Assembly (NCBI GenBank): GCA_030386875.1
Contig: JASJYW010000026.1
Location: forward strand, 15,208,246 to 15,272,245
Length of the DNA: 64,000 nucleotides
Source: Morinoia aosen
Lineage: Eukaryota; Arthropoda; Malacostraca; Amphipoda; Talitridae
Direction of reading: 5' to 3'
The notes beneath the pieces are model-generated. The model did not search any database. It saw only the letters and a list, made by a program, of their open reading frames with translations, and was not told the origin of the DNA. This document shows, in pieces, positions 20,276 through 31,545 of this stretch; positions within the stretch are counted from its first letter, which is position 1, and each line of letters opens with the position of its first letter. The position numbers were made by a program, and so were the translations under genes.

Positions 20276-22984
20276 TATGGATTTCCTTGAGCATATTCGT
20301 CTTTTAGAAGTCGATACTTAATGTTGAAAAAAAATTTTCAGGGAAATACTTTTTTTAGTTGAACGATGGTTCCATCTTTTATAACAAATATTACATCTTG
20401 TTATTGGGTGTTGATTGGTGCTGGCATATTTATTAAAAACACGTTAATCGCATATTTTACTTCGTTGACGCTCCAGCGGATTCAAAAATGATGTACAGAT
20501 ACGATTGAGTTAAGCTCATTTGTTAAGTTCATTTAATTTTGTATTGACGTCAATGTCTGATACGATTATCACGATTTCGGTTTTGGAAAAAAGGGAGAAA
20601 AATACTTATATATTACCAACAAACACTCGAGTGGTTCACGGTCTTCATTGATCAAAATTGAATATTTTTTTGACGAGCCACTGCGCTCGGGTTAGATTAG
20701 GTTTGCGAAATTTGAAGATGATTACTCAAAATTATTAAACGACTCTCAGTACAGGTGAACTAGTATTTATTTCCGTTGTCATGACCAAGCTGTAATTTTG
20801 CACAGTGCAATTCAGTTCTACAGACGAAACTTTACTTTTTGAAATTAATTTGACAAGATTTGCTTCGAACCTAATTTTCCTGGCCAGAGGAGCAAAAAGG
20901 AATATAATGAATTAACAATATTACAAACTATTCGTGAAGCAAGTAATCAGGGATATAATCATAATTTGAACATCAGGAATTTGATATAAGCGAGTTTTTA
21001 TTTGTTGGATAAAAAGTTCATCTATGTTATTTCTGTCTTATGATACTATTTTGCAGAGTATATTTTGTCTTGAAATACGAGCTGGTTAGTAGATTCGTGA
21101 ATTGCGTTACAATTCTCGTTCATATTAGCAGTGTTAAAGATTTCGTATAGTAACTTTTCTCTCTTGTTCGATGTACATTTTTTGTCGTGGACTTTATTGC
21201 TGAATTATTGTTTAATGCTCACGATTTCTCTTTTGACACTCGTGAAACATAAAATTTGCGTGTTTCCACCAGTGGCTGAATGACCAAACACAATACTTGC
21301 AGTTAACATGTGATAATAGAAACTTGATATTCGTTTCTTTGAAAATGAATGTGCAGCTGTCTTTTACATGTAAAAATGTCAAATCCTAGTGCAAATGTAT
21401 TAAATCTCAGATGATAATTTGATGAAAAAATAGATTACATATCCATGCCTCAATTTATTAGCCAGAAGTACTTCAAATGCTAGGTAGAACCCCTGATTCC
21501 GTAAAATTCGGACAAAAGTGATCTTCGTTTCTGTTGTTCGATAATGGTGCGATTTTTACTTTAAATTACTGTTAACATATTTTTATCTCAGCTTCCACAG
21601 CTGAGATTATTTTACACAGCGACAGCCAGCAAAGGGACGACCCGTAGTATGGACGCGTGAATGAGTTTACCTACCATGTGTCAGGTGTATTTTAAATTTT
21701 TAATTTACCTACTCTTATTATTTTGCGCTAACATTTTTACGTCAAAATTGAAGAACTGATATAACTGGAGACCATTGCATAGCTGTTTTATCAGTTGTCA
21801 GATAGTTTTTTCGTATGTTACGTATGAGATAAAAATCAATTCTGATTTTACCAAGTAAAACGTTAAAATAACCTGCCACTCAATGGAATGGATGCCTGTA
21901 TTCTAGTATTCCTACTTTTTTTGAATGAGCATGTCTTTGACATTTTATTTCCCACGTACGTAACCTTCAGACAAAAAACGTAAATGCTAATTCAAGTCAT
22001 TAGATTATTTATTTAGGTATGACTTTTCATCAATAACATTTGTCAATTATGTGTTATTGAAATTTTTTCCGAAGTTATCGTTAATGTGCAATCTACGGAA
22101 TTCGAAGATAACATGACGAAAATACTATTTGAGCAATTTCTATGACCTTCGAATATAAATTTACGAAGGAAAAGGGCGCAAACACTTCAGCTTCGACCTG
22201 ATGACTTGTGCTTTGGCAACATTAGATTTCGGCACATCCTAATTTCCGCGCTAAATAGTCCATTTTCTTAAAGTAGTTTGATTATGTCTTATAGATTACA
22301 AAAGCTTGAATTAAGGAAGTTATTTAGTTATTAAATAATTCCGACTTTATTTCTTTCCACGATAGCTACTTCACTTAGTTTCAATGAAACAAATATTAAA
22401 TTTAGTTGATTACATTTTACGCAAACGTCAGATTAGCGTTCAAGCAAAATTGTAGAGCTAAAACTCTGGGAGACTTTATATTCTGTTTATTAATATTGGT
22501 CAATTTGCCTCTAAACTAATGTAAATGAATGGTTGAGGGTAATTTCTCAGTGTTGCAACGTTCATGGTTTCGGCATTAACTCAAATTAACGGGTCGGTTT
22601 CTAATCTTCCAGTAGCCGGTATTTATGACACATAAATGAATTTCAATGATAATTGTTTCATCGTTTCCTATTTGTATTGAACTCATGGCTTTCATGATGA
22701 GTTGACATAACTTGAGTTATGGGAAATAAAAATTACACCAGCTCCACAGAAGCTGTCCTGACAAGTCACAGAAGTGTAATACTTAACCAATTAGCTTCCT
22801 TACTGGTTCCATGTTAGAAAATGATTTATTTTCTGTTTACCCCGTAGCATTAGTCCTAATTAAGGAAATAATTTGGTAGGTTTAGCAACAAAAAAAACTT
22901 TGATCAGTCGTTGCATGGTATGCTAGAGCGAAACGCGCGATAAATTGCAGGTGTCTATGTCCATGAATCAATTCAGTTGAGTGC
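20276..22984. other. AT-rich non-coding stretch
   Basis: No open frame of note and no recognised repeat or RNA gene on either strand. Confidence 0.5.
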
Positions 22985-23046
22985 GTTTCGGAGATTGTCC
23001 TTCTAGGAGAAAAATATGAGGTTCCGAGCTGACAGGTAGGCCTTGA
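22985..23046 (+). repeat. Dispersed repeat family A, copy 5, left half
   Basis: TTCTAGGAGAAAAATATGAGG, TTCCGAGCTGACAGG and TAGGCCTTGA match copy 2. The copy is cut by the hAT-like element and resumes at about 24097. Confidence 0.45.
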
Positions 23047-24096
23047 TAGCGATGTACCGATACCATTTTTTTGGCCGATACCGATACTCCGATACTTGGA
23101 AATACCGATACTTCGACTGATACTACACCGATACTTTTTGCAATTATATTAAAATGAAACCATTATAAGCCCAACATGTTTGTTGAAAAGAAATTATTTA
23201 CTAATATATCTAATAATATAACAATAGTGGCAATGAAGTTTTCGATTAGGAATTATAAAACTGCTATTGCTATGTTAACTATATTGTTGAGAAAACTAAG
23301 TGAAATCCATACGATAGATATGTGTTTCTAATCGTATTGCAACGTAATGTAGACTAGCTATAATAGCAACTGGTTCTAAAAGTGGATCAAAACAATAATT
23401 TCTTTACAACATGATTATCATTTTCGTGTGTTCCACACCAAAATACATACTTTGGCAAAAAGAAAACATTAAAAACCCCTAAACCGAAAACATCCACAAA
23501 CACAACCCCAACAATAAGTTTGTTCGTGAATTTTTCAAACATCTTAAGATAGAAGAAACCTGCACGATTCGCAATGTACGGCGATTTACATGCTAAATTA
23601 AAATGGAATTATTAGCTTCGTAATATTTGACAATATTCAAGCTAAAGTAAAATGAAATTTTCAGCCACTCCTAAATTAAATTTATAAAAACCTTAAAATG
23701 CACCTTCAATTTTATTTGATTTTTGTTTGCCTGTCATATTCTATAAATAATGGAAATTGGGTCAATCTATATAGGTTTTAGTTGTAAAAGAATAATAATT
23801 TTATGTCGCTACTAACTATTCATGCTACTTGGCTATCACTTACAGACCGTACGTGCCTCATCGGGAATTCAAAGGAGTTAATTCAGTTAGCGGGCCTGAT
23901 TAAACACTGTAATTTAACAGTTACCTAACTAATTTACTATTTATGAATAGACACTTTATTTGATAACACTTTTACTTCCATGATTTATGACCTTCATATA
24001 TATGATGAAATACGTATTATTGGAAAGTATCGGCCGAATTTTGCCGATACCGAAACCACTAAAAATGACCGAAACAGATACATCGGTACATCACCA
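23047..24096. mobile_element. hAT-like non-autonomous element (about 1.05 kb)
   Basis: The left end, TAGCGATGTACCGAT, is inverted at the right end (ATCGGTACATCACCA). Both are followed inward by several CCGATAC/GTATCGG motifs, at least five on the left and three on the right. Clustered subterminal motifs and a T-A-G-N-G terminus are usual for hAT elements. Flanks of 8 bp (GCCTTGAT and GACATGAG) agree at five positions, which would fit a decayed 8-bp target duplication. The interior is AT-rich and non-coding. It sits inside repeat family A copy 5, so it inserted after that repeat. Confidence 0.5.
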
Positions 24097-24275
24097 GACA
24101 TGAGAACCATTTTTATCGGTTCACTGCTATTCTGTTTTTCAGCACATTTTTTCCAACTTAAACCTTGTTTCATGAGCTTCTTGCTCAACTTCTATGCATC
24201 TTGTGGATAGATTCCGTGTTCCGTGATGCTTCTCATTGGATCGTCATAGTTGCGGATAGAGAGGCTTGAACTAAC
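24097..24275 (+). repeat. Dispersed repeat family A, copy 5, right half
   Basis: It resumes with TCGGTTCACTGCTATTCTG, TTTTTCAGCACATTTT, CCTTGTTTCATGAGCTTC and GGATAGATTCC. The last part (TAGAGAGGCTTGAACTAAC) matches GGAGGCTTGAACTAAC at the end of copy 2. Confidence 0.55.
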
Positions 24276-27200
24276 ATCTAAACAAAACTACAGAGATTGT
24301 ACTTGAATGTTTCTTGGGCACCAAGTTCTCGAAGGATAGTTAGTACTCTCGCATGGTTGACCTTCGCTGTAAAGAGTGTAGGATGGTGGAAAGGCTGTTT
24401 GCGACATCGACAAAAGAAGTGACTCAACGAATGTATCGCAATTATTGATACTAAGTAATCGTTTTTTTGCCAAGCCTATTCTGTTTCCCCTTTCTAATTA
24501 ATGGCTAATTTGTGGACGTCACTCGGATTTCGTACGGTTAACCATTTCCATAAGCGCCCACGAGTCTGCGTTGTTTCGGCAGGATTTGATCTCATTGTGG
24601 AGTATAGGCATTTTGATTTTTCTTGCCGAAGCAGACTGTTACGGAATTCTATCGACTTGTGAGCATTCAAAAACATAGGATTTAGCTGAATGTCAACTTT
24701 TGTGTGTACTTATTCATGAATATAATTGCAGAATGGCGAACATATTTTGCACGGACACAGCCTCATCGGGACAATCCTATGGTTTGCGAATAGTTGGAGC
24801 CCCAGGGATCGGATGAAGAAGAATCAGCCTCTCATCTTTGGGCGGCTCCACTGACAAATTCAACGAAACTCTGGGTAAGCTACTGAACTAGTATCACTTG
24901 ATACAGATTTGATAGTAGCAGCACACTGGTGTTAGCAGAATAGCTCTAAATAAGTTTCCTGTAGAAAGGAATATCAGTAGTGGGGTATAATTTTAAATAT
25001 CATAAAAATATTTAGCTATAGTAGTGAAGTGCACGCAACGCTGTTCCAGTTATAATTAAAAGTAAGCTTATTCTTGGAAAGCTGACAAATTTTTCCGTCG
25101 ATGAAATGAAGGATCAACCCCAGTCGGAAAATTATGATACCCACTGGACCCGTGTAGACATTCACGATTGGTTTGTTCAATACAATTTTATGGCTCAATA
25201 AATTCTACTTGAACCTGAACTCACTCAACCAGAATGTGTTAACTCAAATAATTATTTTTCCGAGTTTACTTCATTTTATGATTCAATAAGGGAAATAAGT
25301 GAATCTGAACTATCAAAACAAATTTACCCTAATCTAACTTGAACCTAACCTAACCTACCTTCATCCATCGTAAAGTATTCAAGTATTTGGACGGAAACTT
25401 GGCAACCCCCTGCATTTTTACTCGAAAAATATCAACACGATTGAAATTTTTAATATTGCAATTCGAAATATCAATGCACCTGTACTTACATAATCGAATC
25501 TAACCACACTTAATTAGGTAATTTTCCTAATTTAACTTCATTCATCATAGACTGTTCGAATCGAAAACCGTGGACCAGTGCTTTGTGCTTACATTACTGT
25601 AAGCTTGTTAAAAAATATTTTTTTTACGTTGAGATTCGTAAAACCAGAAAGATTAAACATTCGACGTAATGTATAAATTCTGATGGTCTTATCCCATTCA
25701 TATACGATATAAGTTGAAACGCTATACATACTTTCATAACCATGATACTACCCTCCTAAAAAGGAGCTTGAATTTACAGCTGTTGAAACCGTTTGAAGAA
25801 CTTCTGATCCGCGACAAAATTTCCCCGTGGAACCAATTGTTTTGAAACCAGAATGATATGAGTAAAACTTAAGTCCAAAAAATTTTTGCTCGGATATAAG
25901 CACAAAAAACAAGTTATTGGGAAAAGAAAGGGTTTTGGGGCACTAGTGAAATCGAAATTTCTAAACACAGAATTTTAGAGGAAAGTAAGTTATTTCAATT
26001 GCTCTTCGACGCAGGAAACGTTGCTTCATAAATTACATGAAAATAATTTCAAATATGTCAAATCGTTATTTTTAAGAAATTTTTCAAGTAATAGTAAAAA
26101 TTTATTTTTTTCACTTTAAAAGCATCATATAAATAACTGGACGTTTATCCAAAATCTCTTCGGTCTCAATTCAGTAAATTTAATTGCCAATATAATGAGC
26201 CCTTAAACAAGTCGCTACGTCGATAAACGAGAAAGAGGTTCAATTTTCAGTGCAGTTATACAAACAAATAGGTGTTAAGTTTGAGAGGAAAGTTACAATC
26301 TAATAGTGTCGTTGATACGGTGACTTGTGCAGGCTTTAAATTGCGAGGAATGTTTTTTTCATAGGAATGATTTAGGATTGCTACAGTGCTCATCGATTTA
26401 ATAAAGTGTAACGGTCATACTAAGTACAGAAACTAACTAACTCAGGGTCAGAGAGAATTATAATAAAACAAATTTCACTCCAGAGTACCCCGTGCACCGA
26501 AATGAAGGTGAAAGGGCTTCTCTGAAAGAGCTACAACGGTGGTGTCGTTTTAGATTATGAACGAATGCATTAAAAAAAGAGTGGGAGTAACATTTCGAAT
26601 GGAACTTTGTTATCCGCACTGTTATTAGTTCAATTAAAAATTAAATTCCCCAAATTTAATATTGGGATCGATTTCTCAAGTCACTCGATTGTCATCTTGG
26701 TGTTACTCGTTATCCCATGGCTTAACGTCTGGCAGTTAACGAAAATTATAAGTTTATATCCTAATTTTCATTCACCTTAAGCATTTATAACATAGATTGA
26801 TCTTTTTCATCGAATGCGTGCGACTGCATCAAAAAAAAAAAAACTTCATCTGGTCTCACGTCTTCAACACACGGTCATTCCTCGCTTTATTTTAAGAGTT
26901 CGGGCACATGCATATTGGACATCAAATAACATGCTAGCGTGAGTTAGGATTCTATGTCATTAACTGAGCGGCGTGGAGTCCTCAGCTTTGGAGAGTGTCG
27001 CACGGCTTTTCCTATGCTTTAAAGATTTTAATCTTATGTGCCCATAAGGCTCCTTCTAGGCTTCATATCTTATTTTGTATGTCTTCGTCATTTTTATCAT
27101 CAACTTTTTTCTATATAATTTAATGCTCTATAGGTATGTTTAATTGAAGTTTTCATTTCAATTTTTATGACGGTGGACTTTCTAGATTTTAACTCCTGGT

Positions 27201-27745
27201 ATAACTTATAAATGGTTCATAATTCCTAATAGTTCAAATGCGAGTGGAGGATACAGTAAGATGGCTTAGAGCTTTTGTGTTAAACATCGATTTCCTTCGT
27301 TTTATTGAAATTAATGGACTGCAGTCATCATTGTTGCCTCATTTCCAGAAAGCGGTGAAAACGAAGAGATGAGGATTGCCCTAGCTGAGCCCTTCCCGAG
27401 GAGACCAACATTGCAAATGACGGTGAGAGTAATGAGTATGTCATTACCTAATAAATTATTGTTCCCCAGATTGTGCAAGATAACGCAATAGATCTGTTCT
27501 TGAGCAAGTGAAAAAAAAATTAGCTTACCAAATAACAAGTTTTGCCACCTAGTCTTCAACATACATCAATTTGTTGAAAATTTGTGTGTGCCATGTGATG
27601 TTATCCCATTCCTTACCACCAAATAATTATTCCAGATTGATGAATTTTGCTGTAGTAGCTAGCTAGTTTAGGTCCCATTAAGAGACGAACAAAGCGATTT
27701 CGCGTTACGTAGCAAGTTATGAGTAACACGGTACGAGGTGGGAGT
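24276..27745. other. AT-rich non-coding stretch with a telomere-like patch
   Basis: No gene supported. Degenerate CCTAA pentamers lie at about 25330-25362 (GAACCTAACCTAACCTACC). An exon-like block at 24732-24874 has good splice-like borders but stops in all three frames (see rejected). A-runs occur near 26830. Confidence 0.45.
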
Positions 27746-27847
27746 GTGGGACGAGTCCTAATGGGTTTCCGAGGGTTCGATCTTTCATTTTCAGAACTTC
27801 CTTAGGGTGAATAAAGCGATCGAAATGGAGTTTCCTTTTTACTGTAG

Positions 27848-28016
27848 GAATGAAATTGCACACACACTACATTTTACTGCACTTTTACTTGTTGAACACA
27901 AATCCCATTCTCAAAAAATGTTTATTTTTGGGCAAGAAATACAAAAATTTGCAGTTTACCTTTTAGAAAACAAATTGCACACACATTACATTTTGCTGCA
28001 CATTTACTCGTTGTGG
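27848..28016 (+). repeat. Direct repeats at the piggyBac 3-prime end
   Basis: AATTGCACACACACTACATTTTACTGCAC-type sequence (split by substitutions) occurs at about 27853-27895 and again at about 27973-28015, the second overlapping the last transposase codons. This suggests a local duplication of the coding 3-prime end. Confidence 0.65.
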
Positions 28017-30042
28017 AACTCCCAGAAGCAGTCGACAGAGAGGAACAAGTTACGCTTGGGGCAAAAGTAAGTGGACCTGTTGTCGCAAGGGCGCTCGCTC
28101 TCTGTGCACTTCTTGCACCTTCCCCTGTGCCCCTTCTAGTGCTTTTTGATGCGGTGGCTGACGTTGTCGTACCTCACGTCGGTGAAGAGTTTCGTGAACA
28201 TCTTCAGCTTATTGTGCAGCGGCGTAGACACATCTGCCTAGAAAGGGTGAGGGAATACTTACCGTGGCACTTGACGAGCCCCTCCACCAGATTCCTCATA
28301 CAGTTGAGATGGGTGTGCTGACACTTGCTGAGGGCAATTCCATGTGCAGTGAGTGCAATGTTCCTCAGGCGCCAGGCGTTTATGGCCGCTACATTGACGG
28401 ACCAGGGGACAAAGCCAAACCACCCACTATTTTTTTTTTGACTGAGCAGCGGTACAGGGCTACAATCCAGTCCAGCAGGTCTACTTACTGACCTGCTTGT
28501 TGATGAGCGATCAAGTCAGGCCTGTTGATGAAGACCTGTTCGCCGGCTTCTTCGCAGTACCTTTTGGCTTACCATTGGCTGGGTTCATCGCCCTTTCCTC
28601 GGTTTTCTTGGTCACGTTGTGGATGTTGCTCGCCACGTAGACAGCCTGTTATCCCTCCAGACTGTTCATACCTCGTCCTCCTTGTATACACACCTAGAGG
28701 CGCCCCTCTATCTTCTAGCCAGTTTTAGCATCGGGGAGGAGCACGCGGAGAAGATTGTGCTTTCGGGTGGTCCCTGTTCCACCAATGCCAAGGTTTGACA
28801 ACTTCTGCAGCAGGGGGAAGGTGAGCAAGTATTCGAAGTATATCGCATAGCCACGCTGCACGCCGGCTTTCTCAACTTCCTCATTACCATGTTGGAACCC
28901 TGGCCGAGCCCGATGTCGACGATGGCGGTGTCGGCCCCCAGTAGGGCTCGAAGTAAAACCCAGGCCGTCAGCTGAGCAGATAACCCACACCTTGATGCCG
29001 AACCTGATTGGCTTGCCCTGATGAACTGCTTTGTATTGTGGCGATCAGAGAAGGGGATCATTGACTCGTCGACGGAAAAGAAGCGGATGAGGTTGGTGTA
29101 TTTGGAGGCCTGCTTGTTGAGGTTCTTGAAGATTGGCCTGACCTTCTAGTATCTGACTGTTATTTGTCTGTTATTTGGCTTGACAATTGTCTGCATAGTG
29201 AAGGCAACTGAGAATCCTTTCAAACTTGATTTTGCTGATGTTTTCCGCAACAATTTTGTAGTACACGTCGTCCCTCTGCTCCCAGTAGAGGGGGGCGGGA
29301 GGGCAGAGAGTATACCGAGAGAGCATCATGACTGCCCTCGACGATACGCACATTGATCACGGTTAGACCGTTCTGCCATTTGGCCCACGTCTTGCTTTTG
29401 GGCTGCTTGGCATAGAGCCTTGACTGCTCAACGACCTGCTCCATGAACTCATGTGGCACCATCTATTTGTTGAACCGTATGGGGGAGTCAATAACAATGC
29501 TCTGAAGGTGCTGCCAGTTCGGGTTAACCTCGTCCAACGTCAACTCAACGATCTCAGTGCCGACTTTCTTTTTGTCCTACTTATGCCAGCCGTCGTCATC
29601 CTTAGGCTGAGGTTCAGCCTGTGGTAATTTGCCCTCACGGGCAAAATCACCTCGGGCGACGGGCTGATGTGCAGCTCTGCCTCGACGAGCAGTTGCATCA
29701 GCTGCACCTCACTGCTCTCCTTCTCTCTGCTCTGGCTCGTTATCTTCCGAGTGATCCCCTCTGGCGGGACTGGTGTCACTCTCGTCGTCAGTGTCAATTT
29801 CCCTCATACCAATAATCTGGGGCGTCTTGGTGGCCACGTTGCCCAATTCAGGAAGAGAAAGTAGAATGATGCGAGGCAGGACATCTGGGTTCACAGATTG
29901 AACATTCTCAACATCCTCGTCATCATCGTCGTACAGTCAGTGTCGCCAATCTATTCAGGCGATTGCAGGTACACTCGGTACTCCTGTGTTCTTTTCCTCC
30001 AACACGTCGTCGGAGGCGAAGCGCAGGTCTAGAATTTCATTT
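28004..30042 (-). pseudogene. piggyBac transposase (PGBD-like), pseudogene
   Basis: Recognisable parts in order: an acidic N-terminus (FASDDVLEEKNTG..., YDDDDEDVENVQ); PHEFMEQVVEQSRLYAKQ near 29460; YWEQRDDVYYKIVAENISK then LHYADN near 29280-29180; the first catalytic Asp in VDESMIPFSDRHNTKQFIR near 29075; GKPIRFGIKVWVICSADG; GLGQGSNMVMRKLRK near 28895; YAIYFEYLLTFPLLQKL near 28830, where the usual F-D-N reads F-E-Y; GTGTTRKHN; FGFVPWSVNVAAINAW near 28395; and a cysteine-rich tail RCKKCTESERPCDN...FCPKRN...CFWEFHNE with TAA at 28006-28004. At least four frame changes and several in-frame stops separate these blocks, including a one-base loss in the I-R-G-K-P stretch. It is non-functional. Plus-strand frames over the same span are shadows. 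Confidence 0.85.
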
Positions 30043-30172
30043 GTAGTGAGGTTTTTCGACTTGAAACAATTATACTGTATGATAGAACGCTTGGTCAAAA
30101 CGGGAAGACTTGAAAAAGCGCAAGAAAAAAAAACTGAGCCATCGGAAACCCACCGGGACTTTGAAGTCCCAC

Positions 30173-31277
30173 AAATTTCAATTGACGATTACTAGCATAC
30201 AAATGAATTTTTCAGTATAAAACTTTTCATGAATAAATACTAGGTACAAAACGTGTCAATGAGAACAAAACCATTAGTTGAAATTATTAACTTGTAGAGG
30301 AGAAACTTGACTTTGCAGCCGCTCCCAATACTCCTTTTTATGCGACATTCTGAAACTTCGTGTGCGAAGGGATGAGGTCACTTCCGGCTCCAAGTCTATA
30401 AATATTGAGTACTTCTACCCCGGCCATTATATTATTACTGCTCGTGTAAAACATCGAAAAACATTTAAATATTCATGTTAAAAAAGTGGGACATTAAATT
30501 CCCGATGGTACGGAATGGGTCAATGTTGATGAACTAAGAACATACATACTAAGCAACAAAACGGGCAACCATCCGCCTTTTGAATCACTTGTAGTTATGC
30601 GCGGCCAGTTTTTGTTTAGTGTCCCATTCAAATTCCGTTGAAGTGTTCGCTAAACTTTTAACGGCAACCTGAAAATTAAAGTAAATAGATTGGGTACAGG
30701 ATAACCGTAAACCGCCTACCTAATCATTCGGCCCCTGGAAATATAGTTTCGTGATAAATTAAAGGTAAATCACGAATAATTTGCGCCAGAACCTAGACGG
30801 AACTGACATTTTATGCCGGTTAAATACAACAGGTTTTTAGTTTTCGAAAGTTATTTCCGTTAGAAAGGGCAATCCATGAATATCGCTCGAGAGAAAGTTC
30901 AGCATCGAATTAGTCGTCTCCATGAGAAAAAATTCATCGCAATGGTAGACGACCGTCTAGAAATTTAAAAAAGTCCAATGAACCATTACATTGTATACAC
31001 AAAGCCTATGCACTGTACTGATCTGAAAAAATTGTAGGTCCCGTCAACATTTGCAGTCACTTATCCATTCATGAGTGAGACGTTCAGACGTTTAAGTTTT
31101 CTTATAAAATCATTTCTGAAATGAAATAACCCATTATAATTATGAATTTCTTCTAGCTAGTCACACTCACACGAATTAATTTTTGAATTGAGCATTTAAC
31201 TCAACGGCAACACAATGAATGTCAAAATTTGCGTTTACAAAAAAAAATAATATTTCTTGGCACGATTTTTATATAAT
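30173..31277. other. Non-coding stretch with a piggyBac-end-like motif
   Basis: At 30478-30509, TTAA is followed closely by GTGGGACATTAAATTCCCG, which resembles the right end of the neighbouring piggyBac (GTGGGACTTCAAAGTCCCGG) and includes the expected target tetranucleotide. No partner end was found. The rest is AT-rich with no gene. Confidence 0.35.
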
Positions 31278-31545
31278 AACCCCTCAAGGGGACACACTGT
31301 GATGATGGGATCTTGCATTTCTAGAGAGAGCATGTGAGGGTTACGGCTAATGGTTTAGGTAGGCTTCGTGTCGTTGAAATAGAGAGATTCTGACTCGTTG
31401 AAAGCCATGTTCAGTTCATGGTTCCTCTTTTCTCGGCGCTGACATTATTTTCTGAAATTTCAATCAATTTTTCTGAAACTTATTTCCTGACTGGCTCTAT
31501 GTGCAGGGAGGCTGCGGGGAAATACTCGTGTTCATAGAGGATTGA
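31278..31545 (+). repeat. Dispersed repeat family A, copy 6
   Basis: It begins with the family palindrome (CCCCTCAAGGGGACACA) and continues AGAGAGAGCATGTGAGGG, TTTAGGTAGGCTTCGTG, GTTGAAAT, then TTCCTCTTTTCTCGGCGCTG. Block order is the same as copy 2. Its right half is strongly diverged. Confidence 0.45.

Larger units (their letters stand above)
27746..30172 (-). mobile_element. Degraded piggyBac-family DNA transposon
   Basis: The body encodes a broken piggyBac transposase on the minus strand. Candidate inverted ends are GTGGGACGAGTCC...GGGTTTCCGA at 27746-27772 and its inverted counterpart TCGGAAACCCACCGGGACTTT...GTCCCAC at 30142-30172 (split here). The right end carries an extra internal GGGACTT/AAGTCCC hairpin. 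The resulting 2.43 kb is a normal piggyBac size. The TTAA target site expected for this family is not visible at either border, so exact edges are uncertain or decayed. Confidence 0.7.

Noticed and set aside
24732-24874. Exon-like block with acceptor AATTGCAG and donor CTGG|GTAAGC
   Set aside because: All three frames contain stops (TGA, TGA, TAG), so it is not an internal coding exon. It could at most be non-coding.
29621-29864. Plus-strand ORFs over the piggyBac region
   Set aside because: They are shadows of the minus-strand transposase, whose domain blocks are unambiguous.
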